A stretch of 26,045 bases of DNA from JAFDWI01 sp964544305 (lineage in GTDB: Bacteria; Actinomycetota; Acidimicrobiia; Acidimicrobiales; Iamiaceae): NCBI GenBank assembly GCA_964544305.1, contig CAZJAZ010000041.1, forward strand, positions 1 through 26,045. Reading direction: 5' to 3'. The notes under the pieces are model-generated. The model did not search any database, was not told the DNA's origin, and worked only from the letters and a program-made list of their open reading frames with translations. This document shows positions 8,789-16,187 of this stretch, in pieces (position 1 is the stretch's first letter; each line of letters starts with the position of its first letter). The translations under genes were made by a program, and so were the position numbers.

Positions 8789-9340
8789 GTGACCATTGAT
8801 GCACTTGTGATGTATCCCGGTGCGGGGGGTGACTGCGCCCACCCCACGCTTCGCGCACTCGAAACGGCGCTGGTGCCGCTTCACGTCGCTCGGCGAGACT
8901 TTGCCTACCGGAAGCAAGGTCGTAAAGCTCCAGATCGTGCCCCGAAATTGCTCGCCAATATCACCGACGATGCCGCGCAAATCGCCGCGCAACGCGGTCC
9001 TCGTATTGTCTATGGCGGCCGGTCAATGGGGGGCCGCATGTGTTCGATGGCGGTGGCCGAAGGCCTCGAGGCGGCGGGCCTGGTTTTACTGAGTTACCCA
9101 CTCCACCCGCCGGGGAAACCGGACCGGCTACGCGTCGAGCATTTCCCGCAATTGAACGTGCCCTGTTTGTTCATCTCTGGCACCCGTGACCCTTTCGGTA
9201 CGCCCGATGAATTCGAACGGGAAGTGTCAGCGATTGCGGGGCCGGTTGAGTTGGTTTGGCTCGATGGGCAACGTCACGACCCAAAAGGATGTGACGAGAT
9301 CATTGCCGACACGGTCAAAACATGGATTGCGCGCTTGTGA
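8789..9340 (+). CDS. small alpha/beta hydrolase (dienelactone hydrolase/KANL3-Tex30-like)
   Basis: A compact 183-residue alpha/beta hydrolase without a cap domain. It begins with the strand and loop VMYPGAGGD, and the nucleophile elbow is GGRSMGGR with Ser79. The likely acid is Asp134 (SGTRDPFG) and the base His163 (GQRHD). Length and motifs resemble the small Tex30/KANL3-like predicted hydrolases, whose substrates are mostly unknown. The start is GTG 8789; an internal ATG (8810) would cut into the first strand. There is no strong Shine-Dalgarno. It stands alone, facing the L,D-transpeptidase gene, with 29 bp between stops. Confidence 0.8.
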   Translation: MTIDALVMYPGAGGDCAHPTLRALETALVPLHVARRDFAYRKQGRKAPDRAPKLLANITDDAAQIAAQRGPRIVYGGRSMGGRMCSMAVAEGLEAAGLVLLSYPLHPPGKPDRLRVEHFPQLNVPCLFISGTRDPFGTPDEFEREVSAIAGPVELVWLDGQRHDPKGCDEIIADTVKTWIARL

Positions 9341-9369
9341 TTCGATTCGGTATCGGCTCGTAAGCCGCG

Positions 9370-10137
9370 TCACGCTTGAATCGTGACCGGGGTGCCAAGG
9401 GGCAAGATCTTCGACAATTTCGTGATGTCACCGTTGTACATCCGGATGCAACCGTGACTCACGCTGTTGCCGATTGACGACGGATCATTCGTGCCGTGAA
9501 TACCGATTACACCCGTGCCACCTTCGAAGTTGGCGAGTTCAGCCACTTCGGTAAACCCTGACAGGCCATACGCGTAGGGGCCGTACGCTCCGTCAGGGTT
9601 CGGTGGTTGAAGGAGTTCTTTGATGTAGTACACGCCACCCGGGGTGGGGTACTGATCACGGCCAATTCCCACCTTGAACTGTTCAACCTTTTCGCCGTTT
9701 TTCTCCAACGTCAACTGATGTTGCGAGGCAGACACCACGATGCGGTACGGATTGGTTTGCACGTTGACGTCGCTTGCTTGGATCCACCCGGTTGACCCGT
9801 TAGGGCGGATCGGAAGGTAGACGTTTAGCCAGCCACCTTGTTGATTCTTGACGAGAAACACAAGCGGTGCACCGTTCTCATTCGGATTCGACAACGAAGC
9901 CTTGGGTTTGCCTGCCGCAGCCGGTGACGAATACACGTTGACCGTAGCGGGCTTTGCGGTGGCAACAAGCGAGGAACCAGGTGCGACAATCGTTGTTGGC
10001 GCGGGCAGGGTAGAGGCTACCGATGCCGAAGGCGACGTTGTGGCCGCCGGCTTGAGCGTGGGCCGCGAGCCGCCACAACCGGCAAATGCAAGTGCGCTGA
10101 CGACCACAAGGGGAAGAAAGAAGCGGCGTGGAGACAT
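9370..10137 (-). CDS. L,D-transpeptidase lipoprotein (YkuD domain)
   Basis: A 255-residue cell-wall enzyme. The signal peptide ends in a lipobox (LAFAGC, Cys21), so the protein should be lipid-anchored outside the membrane. A Ser/Thr/Ala-rich linker leads to an SH3-like segment (about 60-125, VNVYSSP... GGWLNVYLP). The YkuD domain follows from about residue 130, with the signature HGTND...SVSHGCIRMYNGD carrying His214, His228 and catalytic Cys230. The family forms 3-3 peptidoglycan crosslinks or attaches proteins to the wall. The GIHGTND and SHGCIRM spacing is complete, so the enzyme should be active. Its ATG lies 10 nt after the stop of the upstream MFS gene, so they may be cotranscribed. 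Confidence 0.92.
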   Translation of the reverse strand: MSPRRFFLPLVVVSALAFAGCGGSRPTLKPAATTSPSASVASTLPAPTTIVAPGSSLVATAKPATVNVYSSPAAAGKPKASLSNPNENGAPLVFLVKNQQGGWLNVYLPIRPNGSTGWIQASDVNVQTNPYRIVVSASQHQLTLEKNGEKVEQFKVGIGRDQYPTPGGVYYIKELLQPPNPDGAYGPYAYGLSGFTEVAELANFEGGTGVIGIHGTNDPSSIGNSVSHGCIRMYNGDITKLSKILPLGTPVTIQA

Positions 10138-10147
10138 CCGGGTAAAT

Positions 10148-11719
10148 CTACCGCCCGTCGGGGCGAAGCGACGCGTCGTAAACGGTGTCGGAAGCTACAA
10201 GATCTTCCGGATTGACTTCTTCAAGGGTGCGATGAGCTGTTTCTGGATATGCGAATGCCAACAAGAACGCGACAAGTAGTGGCCCAGCAAGCATGAGCGT
10301 CATCGCCGGACCCATCCCGCCCCATCGGTCAACCAGGCCGCTGACGGTAAGCAATCCAACGCTTGAGCCCGCAACAGCAATGACTTGGAGGATGCCGTTC
10401 GCTTTCCCGCGCAACGCCGTGGGGAAAAGTTCAGGGCCATAGACGCCCATTGCTGGCACCGCCGCGCCCCCAAACATCGTGCCCGCCAACGTCCACACCC
10501 ACATCGACCAGCCGTGGCTGAAATACCCGATGAGGACGAGGACTGATCCGCCGAGCACGCCAATTCCGCCAACAATGCGACGCCCGTGAGTATCGGCGAG
10601 CCGCCCACCAACGGCAACGGCAATGCCAGCAGGGGTGGTGGTCAGCAGCGTGAACAACGCAATCCGCGAAGCGGTGAATCCGCGCTCGTGGTCGAGAAAT
10701 GTGTTCTGGAGTTGTGAAGCTGGCGCGGCAAAAAGTGCGGCGCCAAATAATGCTGCCCCCACGATTGCGAGTCGCTTGCCGTGTCCGGTCAGGGGAACTT
10801 TTTCGTTGTGCTGGGTGAACCGCCGAGTTTCCGGGAGCACTTTTGCCAACCGCAGTAGGGGTACGAGGCCAATCAAAGGAATCATGTACAACACTCGCCA
10901 ACCACTCGGGCTCGTTCCAGCAAGCGGTAAGAACCAGACACACACCCCTGCACCCAGGCCGCCCGCCAACGTCATAACCCCGACCGCATACGCGCGCGAC
11001 GATCGGGGCATTTCTTCGGCCGCGACTATGCCAAGCAGGATTGCCGCCGATGTGCTGAACGCACGCGAAATGCTTTGGGTTACCCCGAGCATCACCATCG
11101 ACGTACTGAGTGCGCTTGCCGCCGCGGTGATACACGATGCGGCGATCGAACCGAGTAGCAACAGCCGACGGCCTTTTCGGTCGGCCATTGCGACGACAAC
11201 GAGTGAACCGAGAACACCAATGCGTACCGACGCCAAGACTTGTCCTTGATTCGCGGTCGTCGCACCGAACTGATCGGCCGCGTAGGTAATGGTTTGGGTC
11301 AGGACCGTTCCCAAATATCCAACCACCACGCTGAGTGAACAGACCGTGGCCAAGACGGTTGCGGCACGCACGTCAATTCGATCCGGCGGCAACCAGACCG
11401 GCATCTTGTCAAATGAGACTGGTCCGTCGCTGTTGCCAAGTTGATGATGTCGACGTTTGAGTAGTCCGCGTAATGGCAAGACGAAGAGCCAGCGCCACAG
11501 TGGCGCAGCAATGACAAATTCAACCCGCTGGGTAACTTCAACTTCGCCGTCGCCAACGGGAACCGACGTAACTTCGCGACGCCAGTGGCGAAATGGGCCT
11601 TCGCTGAGTTCGAAAACGCCGGGCGCGACTTGAACTTCGAGAATCTCGTCATTGCGGGCGGCAAGAAAGTTTGCAAGGCGTTCACGTGGGATCACCGACA
11701 TGCAGGTCACGCTCGACAC
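10148..11719 (-). CDS. MFS transporter with long N-terminal extension
   Basis: A 523-residue major facilitator superfamily permease with about 12 hydrophobic segments from residue ~115 onward. MFS-typical loops are present: MADRKGRRLLLLG after helix 2, LADTHGRRIVGG in the second half, and the sugar-porter-like GVYGPELFPTALRGKANG. The substrate cannot be inferred. The first ~110 residues precede the first helix and look like the end of a SRPBCC/polyketide-cyclase-like fold (VEVTQRVEFVIAAPLWRWLFVLPLRG, in two parts), unusual for an MFS protein. The GTG at 11719 has a strong AAAGGAGAT 6 nt upstream, which shows that the extension belongs to the protein. Confidence 0.88.
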   Translation of the reverse strand: MSSVTCMSVIPRERLANFLAARNDEILEVQVAPGVFELSEGPFRHWRREVTSVPVGDGEVEVTQRVEFVIAAPLWRWLFVLPLRGLLKRRHHQLGNSDGPVSFDKMPVWLPPDRIDVRAATVLATVCSLSVVVGYLGTVLTQTITYAADQFGATTANQGQVLASVRIGVLGSLVVVAMADRKGRRLLLLGSIAASCITAAASALSTSMVMLGVTQSISRAFSTSAAILLGIVAAEEMPRSSRAYAVGVMTLAGGLGAGVCVWFLPLAGTSPSGWRVLYMIPLIGLVPLLRLAKVLPETRRFTQHNEKVPLTGHGKRLAIVGAALFGAALFAAPASQLQNTFLDHERGFTASRIALFTLLTTTPAGIAVAVGGRLADTHGRRIVGGIGVLGGSVLVLIGYFSHGWSMWVWTLAGTMFGGAAVPAMGVYGPELFPTALRGKANGILQVIAVAGSSVGLLTVSGLVDRWGGMGPAMTLMLAGPLLVAFLLAFAYPETAHRTLEEVNPEDLVASDTVYDASLRPDGR

Positions 11720-11725
11720 GTGCGG

Positions 11726-11734
11726 ATCTCCTTT
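11726..11734 (-). promoter_or_regulatory. strong ribosome binding site of the MFS gene
   Basis: AAAGGAGAT on the minus strand, 6 nt before the GTG at 11719. It decides this start over the internal ATG 6 codons downstream and includes the N-terminal extension in the product. Confidence 0.75.
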
Positions 11735-11831
11735 CGGTAACGACGCTTGCTTCCAGAACGGCGAAGATCCTAGATGAACGATTCCAAAAGGTGATGGGCC
11801 CGCGTTTCAGAGGGTGAAGCACGTCGAGGAG

Positions 11832-11860
11832 TTGACAAGTGTCATTCTCTGTGAAATTGT
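11832..11860 (+). promoter_or_regulatory. putative promoter of the secreted metalloprotease gene
   Basis: A perfect -35 TTGACA (11832-11837) is followed after 17 bp by a poor -10, AATTGT (11855-11860), 35 bp before the chosen ATG. The -35 overlaps a small palindrome, TGACA-AG-TGTCA (11833-11844), which could be an operator. The weak -10 suggests activation or a different sigma factor. Assigned by eye. Confidence 0.35.
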
Positions 11861-11894
11861 TGCTTGCTACAGGTTTCAAAAGGGAAGGGTTGTG

Positions 11895-14144
11895 ATGAAT
11901 GCGCAGTTGCGAAGAGGCAAGAAGCTTGCGGTGACCGTGGTGGTAGCTGCGGTGTTTTCGGTGCTGGGGGGGGTAACCCCGATAGCAAGTTCCGGGGCTG
12001 CTGACCTGTCTCCGGTGTTGTTTGCAGGCTCGGCCGGGAACTCGCCCTTGACGAATTCGCGCCCAGGGATTGACCGCGTTCGCGAATTCGTCCTTGACCA
12101 AGATCAGCTTTCGTCGTTAGTCAGTAGAAGTCTGAGCGAAAGTACTGTGGGTTCTCTCACGGCTCAGTTCTTTGACGGTAAGCAGGTCACTTTTAAGGCC
12201 CAGAACGTTACCTCGAGTGAATCCGGGGCTGATTCGGAAATGAATTGGTTTGGTGAATATCGCGACGACAACGGCAAGCTGATTTCCTGGCTTGGGCTCA
12301 GTGTTAACCGTGACCAAAAGTCCGGACTCCTTGTTCTTTCGGGCTTGTACCAAACGGGTTCTGGATTAGTCGCAATTGAACCTCCGGGCGAGGGTGGGCC
12401 TGGCTATCGGATGGTGGAACGCGACAGCAGTGAAGTAACTGAAATGCCAGACGGGGTGCTGCCGGCACAGAAGGAACCGATTGCTAGCGGAACCGGCAAG
12501 GTAACTACCGGGTCAATGCTGCCCGCGACCCAGGGCGGTTTTCAGTTGGCGGGTGCTGGGGCACCATCAACTCCCGTTATCAGAGTGCTCGTGGCGTTCG
12601 CTGATGGGACGTATCCCTATTCAAAGAGTTACATCGCGAACACGATGGTTATTTCCCAAACAATCTGGGCGCTTACAGCGTCAGGCATCGACGCTACGGT
12701 GCAACTCGCTGGCACGATGGACACGAATTATGACCCAAGCCAAGAGCCAGGTGACATGACCGATGACCTCGGAAGGCTCGAAACCAATGGTGATGGCAAA
12801 ATGGATGACGTGTATGCCCAGCGAAGTGCGCTGGGCGCTGATTTGGTAATGCTGATGGAACCCGAGGGCAGCGCTAACTACTGCGGGTTGAGTCACGTAC
12901 CGTCGCAAGATGGCTACAGGAATTTCGGTTACAGCATTACAGCCCTTGATTATCCTGGTTCGTCTTGTAGCCCATACACGGCAACCCACGAGCTAGGCCA
13001 CGATTTAGGTGCGGGCCACGCGCCAAGCGGCACGAACTCACACGGGACCTTCGGAGATTCGTATGGGCATTATGTGACGAATTCCGTGAGGGGTGTGATG
13101 GTATATCCCAACAGTTGCGGGACTTGCGTTGAGGACCTGCGATTTTCGAACCCTGCTAAGACATTCACCAATACCAGCTATCCATCAGGCACGTCGACAA
13201 GAAACAATGCTTTCGCAATGTCCTACATGGTCTGGGTGGTGAGCGCTTACGAAAAATCGACGAACAATGACAGCATGTGGCGCGGGCAGACCAACCGCAC
13301 ATTCAGTTCGGCAAGTCCACAAGATCAAACCCAACCGATGACTCCGCTTGGCGGCGATTTCAATGGTAACAGTAACGGCGACATTTTCTGGTATGTGCCG
13401 GGCGAACCGTCTGAGAGTGCCTGGTATTTCGACAACGGACTCAATGTAAACGAGCAGTACCCGGGTAACGTCTCGGGAGATTATGACCCAATCGTCGGTG
13501 ATTTCGACGGCGATGGTTTTGATGACATTTTCTGGTACGCCCCTGGTGGTTCAAGTGACACGATTTGGTGGGGGCGTCTTGGGACCATTTCTGGAACCGG
13601 AGCAACGACGAACACGGTTAATGGCACCTATCAGCCATTCGTTGGTGATTTTGATGGCAACGGGGCTGACGATGTCTTCTGGTATGCCCCAGGCTCTGGC
13701 TACGACAACATTTGGTGGGGAGGGAACGGCAGAAGCGGCTTTGGGTCATCAAGTACCCCCAAGACCGTTTCTGGGACGTATCGACCGGTAACTGGCGATT
13801 TCAATGGCGATAGTTATGACGACCTGTTCTGGTATGGGCCTCAAGGAACCTCGGACACGATCTGGTGGGGGATGTCGAGTCACTCGAGTTTCAGTTCGTC
13901 GCATTCGTCACGGAATGTGTCCGGTGTCTATGAACCCGTTGCGGGAAACTTCGACAACGACGGTTACGACGACGTGTTTTGGTACGCGCCTGGAACCGGC
14001 GGTGATTCGATCTGGTGGGGCACGTCGAACGGCGTGGATGACAACGTCATGTCGCCTGAGTCGGTGGATGGCTATTACCAACCTGTCGTTGGCGACTTCG
14101 ACAGCTCAAATGGAGATGGAATCTATTGGTATCAAAAAGGATGA
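11895..14144 (+). CDS. secreted metzincin-like metalloprotease with FG-GAP-like propeller
   Basis: A 749-residue exported protein. A signal peptide (basic MNAQLRRGKK, then a hydrophobic core) is probably cut near Ala35/Ala36. Residues ~40-200 look like a propeptide. The catalytic domain (~210-445) has the metzincin zinc motif HELGHDLGAGH, with His365, His369 and His375 as ligands and Glu366 as base, and a downstream Met402 in GVMVYPN suitable as the Met-turn, so a reprolysin-like (M12B-type) peptidase is likely. From residue 487 six repeats of 48-50 residues (GDFDGDGxDDIFWYAPG, then IWWG) match FG-GAP/VCBS-type calcium-binding propeller blades. The ATG at 11895 was chosen over upstream codons because it starts the signal peptide and follows a GGGAAGGG stretch. 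Substrate unknown; a role in degrading extracellular protein or binding surface glycans is inferred. Confidence 0.88.
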   Translation: MNAQLRRGKKLAVTVVVAAVFSVLGGVTPIASSGAADLSPVLFAGSAGNSPLTNSRPGIDRVREFVLDQDQLSSLVSRSLSESTVGSLTAQFFDGKQVTFKAQNVTSSESGADSEMNWFGEYRDDNGKLISWLGLSVNRDQKSGLLVLSGLYQTGSGLVAIEPPGEGGPGYRMVERDSSEVTEMPDGVLPAQKEPIASGTGKVTTGSMLPATQGGFQLAGAGAPSTPVIRVLVAFADGTYPYSKSYIANTMVISQTIWALTASGIDATVQLAGTMDTNYDPSQEPGDMTDDLGRLETNGDGKMDDVYAQRSALGADLVMLMEPEGSANYCGLSHVPSQDGYRNFGYSITALDYPGSSCSPYTATHELGHDLGAGHAPSGTNSHGTFGDSYGHYVTNSVRGVMVYPNSCGTCVEDLRFSNPAKTFTNTSYPSGTSTRNNAFAMSYMVWVVSAYEKSTNNDSMWRGQTNRTFSSASPQDQTQPMTPLGGDFNGNSNGDIFWYVPGEPSESAWYFDNGLNVNEQYPGNVSGDYDPIVGDFDGDGFDDIFWYAPGGSSDTIWWGRLGTISGTGATTNTVNGTYQPFVGDFDGNGADDVFWYAPGSGYDNIWWGGNGRSGFGSSSTPKTVSGTYRPVTGDFNGDSYDDLFWYGPQGTSDTIWWGMSSHSSFSSSHSSRNVSGVYEPVAGNFDNDGYDDVFWYAPGTGGDSIWWGTSNGVDDNVMSPESVDGYYQPVVGDFDSSNGDGIYWYQKG
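12050..12092. repeat. 12-bp perfect inverted repeat inside the protease gene
   Basis: GACGAATTCGCG (12050-12061) and CGCGAATTCGTC (12081-12092) are exact reverse complements separated by 19 bp, within codons ~52-66 of the metalloprotease gene, just after the signal-peptide region. An RNA hairpin here would be strong. Function unknown; it may simply reflect the coding sequence. Confidence 0.6.
13353..14141 (+). repeat. six tandem FG-GAP-like propeller repeats (protein level)
   Basis: Blades begin at GDF/GNF codons at 13353, 13497, 13644, 13794, 13944 and 14091, that is every 48-50 codons. The unit is: Asp-rich calcium loop (DFDGDGxDD), aromatic strand (IFWYAPG), variable loop, IWWG strand, then VxGxYxPVVG. 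The sixth copy stops after WYQKG and lacks the IWWG strand. A matching strand (SMWRG, about 13276) precedes the first copy, so the propeller can close by supplying that strand from the N-terminal side. The DNA copies are diverged, so this is an old duplication. Confidence 0.85.
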
Positions 14145-14689
14145 CCCGTTATGTGCTTGGCGCTTCTATTACCGCGCTTTGCGTAGTCGCTGCCGTTGCC
14201 GCGCCGAGCGCGTTCGCGCGATCGAATGCGTTGAGAAATGCGACGCTCACCATCACTCCAAGTAGCGTGCAACCGGGTGGGCTATTGCAAGTGAGTGGCG
14301 ACTGCGGAGACGTGGAGCCTGGCCCGGGACTTGATGCATTTGTGTTCGCAAGGTTTACGCGAGGCGGGCCCGGCGCACCAATCGACTTTAGCCGTAAATA
14401 TCCGGTGCCAACAGGTAGTTTCTCGGGCACATTTCCAATACCCTCAAATGCTGCTACAGGCCCTGCAACCCTTGAAATGTCATGTTTTGCAGGCGATGCT
14501 GGTGTTTCGGCGACTGACCCAGTTGCCTTTACCGTGGCTGGTGAGCCGATTATCACGACTACAACATCCTCACCCGCCACGACGACCACCCTTCCTGGGA
14601 CGGTACTTCCCACGTCGACGACGGCTCCGGCCACGACGCTTCCCCCGGCCCAGCCGGTTGTTGACGCGAAGGTTACCTACACGGGTTGA
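14141..14689 (+). CDS. small secreted protein with Ig-like fold and Thr/Pro-rich tail
   Basis: A 182-residue exported protein. Its ATG overlaps the protease stop (ATGA, 14141-14144), with AAAAAGG just upstream, so the two genes are translationally coupled. Signal peptide MTRYVLG... is probably cut after AFA (about residue 31). Residues ~35-135 look like an Ig-like beta domain (LTITPSSVQPGGLLQVSGDCG; a second Cys in LEMSCFAG could form a disulfide). The tail (~140-175) is rich in Thr, Pro and Ser (TTTTSSPATTTTLPG), as in wall-spanning or O-glycosylated actinobacterial proteins. No sortase motif with a membrane helix follows. A partner or wall anchor for the protease is possible but unproven. 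Confidence 0.8.
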   Translation: MTRYVLGASITALCVVAAVAAPSAFARSNALRNATLTITPSSVQPGGLLQVSGDCGDVEPGPGLDAFVFARFTRGGPGAPIDFSRKYPVPTGSFSGTFPIPSNAATGPATLEMSCFAGDAGVSATDPVAFTVAGEPIITTTTSSPATTTTLPGTVLPTSTTAPATTLPPAQPVVDAKVTYTG

Positions 14690-14764
14690 CCGGCGAGATT
14701 CCGCCGTGACAACAAGCATCGGTAGATCACCTCGCACAGGTAGACATAGAGTCCGGAAAGCACG

Positions 14765-16069
14765 GTGCCCGTCTTGAATCGTGTACGTGTTTCGTACTTG
14801 AGCCTGGCCGCTCTCATTTGTGTGCTAGCGGGGTGTGGGTCGACAACTCGGGTTGCGGGATCAACGCTTGCTGGCGATCAGTCGGCCGATGAGAACACGA
14901 ACGCTCTGCACTCGGCCACGTCAGATGGTCGCTCCGGCTTTCGTGTTGAACCTGGGAAGAATGCTGCAGTTCGCATCAGGTTGCCCGCTGAAGCAAGTTC
15001 ATTGCCAATACTTGCAACACAACGCGGCTCGGCTGGCGTGTGGGTTTATGACACGTGGTTCGATGCTTCGAGCAATTCACCCACAGCTTCGATCTTGCAC
15101 TATGACCCGGCGACGGGAGCGACCCGAACTTGGCCGATCGGTCAATCAGGAGATGCTCTTGGTGGCGTTGCGCTGCCTGCGCTCGCCGCGTGTGCGAACG
15201 CGACGTATCTTGGGTCGAATCGTTCGCTTCTCCAACTCGATCCGTCGAACGGAATGGTGACAACCTTTACAATTCCAGCGTCTGGCTCATTGTCGCCAGC
15301 GCACCAGGTGCCTCCGGAAGTGAAGCCATCATCGGGGATAAATAGTTTGAGCTGTGGGCCTGACGGAGCCGTGCTTGTCGCTACGAACGCGGATGCCTCA
15401 GTTTACATTTTTCATGCCAAGACAAAGAAGTTCACTCCGATTGCGCTCCCTCCGAATTCTTCGGTCACTCAAGTTGCCGCGAACGAAAAAGGCCAGGCAG
15501 CAGTTGGCCTGTACCGCTACGCTGCAGCTTCTCCTGGCGGGCGACAAGTCGGTCACCCGACCGAGGTAGCTTTTGTCGACGTGAACAATGGAAGGCTCGG
15601 CCAGGTGCGAATTGTGGCGTCGTCAAGTTTGATTGCCAGTGTTCCAGGAGGGTTTCGGGCGTCGTCGAACGCCGGGTCAACGTTTCTTTCGCCAGATGGA
15701 ACGATTGCGAAACAAGCTGCATATCCAACAGGTGTCGGTGTCGACAGAACGGGAGGTGACGCATCGTTTCTTCCCGACGGCAGGCTCGTTTTTGCTGGTG
15801 GCAAAGGGCTCGTTGTGACCGACCCAAACCATGCCGATCATCCCACAACGGTTGGGATCGCAACGGTGCCCTGCGGCGGCCATTTCAAAAACGCTTCAGG
15901 AGGTTTGGCATCGGCAGGCCAATCGAGTGCGCCGCCGGAAACAATTCCGCCAGGAACTGCATGCCCAGTCGGGGCAGACGCCATCGCTGTTGACGACAGG
16001 GGAAATGTTTATGTCGTTCCGACCGCCGGGTCGCCGACAACAATCATGCAAGTCAATATCGCGAGCTAA
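14765..16069 (+). CDS. beta-propeller lipoprotein, unknown function
   Basis: A 434-residue lipoprotein. The signal peptide ends with the lipobox VLAGC (Cys24), giving a membrane-anchored extracellular protein. The mature part has scattered propeller-type strands ending in GVGVDRTGG, SFLPDGRLVFAGG and AIAVDDRGNVYVVPTAG, like the NHL/SMP-30/streptogramin-lyase-like six- or seven-bladed propellers, though the repeats are weak and I see no catalytic residues. The GTG start at 14765 has GGAAAG a few bases upstream. It lies 75 bp after the small secreted protein and may belong to the same secreted cassette. Codon use is more mixed than in the flanking core genes. Confidence 0.75.
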   Translation: MPVLNRVRVSYLSLAALICVLAGCGSTTRVAGSTLAGDQSADENTNALHSATSDGRSGFRVEPGKNAAVRIRLPAEASSLPILATQRGSAGVWVYDTWFDASSNSPTASILHYDPATGATRTWPIGQSGDALGGVALPALAACANATYLGSNRSLLQLDPSNGMVTTFTIPASGSLSPAHQVPPEVKPSSGINSLSCGPDGAVLVATNADASVYIFHAKTKKFTPIALPPNSSVTQVAANEKGQAAVGLYRYAAASPGGRQVGHPTEVAFVDVNNGRLGQVRIVASSSLIASVPGGFRASSNAGSTFLSPDGTIAKQAAYPTGVGVDRTGGDASFLPDGRLVFAGGKGLVVTDPNHADHPTTVGIATVPCGGHFKNASGGLASAGQSSAPPETIPPGTACPVGADAIAVDDRGNVYVVPTAGSPTTIMQVNIAS

Positions 16070-16187
16070 ATGATCGAAACCTGGCCCGCTGAGGGGCGGT
16101 GCAGGGCTGCGAAAGAATGCCCACATGCTTGAATGGGTCGGTGAACACATGGTGCGCTTTGTGCTTGGACCGTAGAGGTGTGCCGAG
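16070..16187 (+). other. intergenic region before murA
   Basis: 118 bp between the lipoprotein stop and the murA start. It holds no open frame of useful length and no convincing terminator; a short CCGC/GCGG stem at about 16086-16099 is too weak to call. GAGGTG stretches near 16175 and 16185 may serve as the murA ribosome binding site. A murA promoter probably lies here, but no box is clear. Confidence 0.4.

Noticed and set aside
11833..11844. TGACA-AG-TGTCA as a firm operator
   Set aside because: Only 5-bp arms, and one arm is part of the -35 box; such a short palindrome is expected by chance. Kept only as a note in the promoter entry.
11814..11894. Earlier start for the metalloprotease
   Set aside because: It would put 27 residues before the signal peptide and would cover the candidate -35/-10 region.
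13353..14141. DNA tandem repeat or CRISPR-like array
   Set aside because: The periodicity is in the protein (147-150 bp units with diverged bases); there are no short identical repeats with unique spacers.
14690..14764. Possible tRNA-sized 75-bp gap
   Set aside because: No acceptor stem, anticodon arm or TTC arm can be paired; it is only an intergenic stretch.
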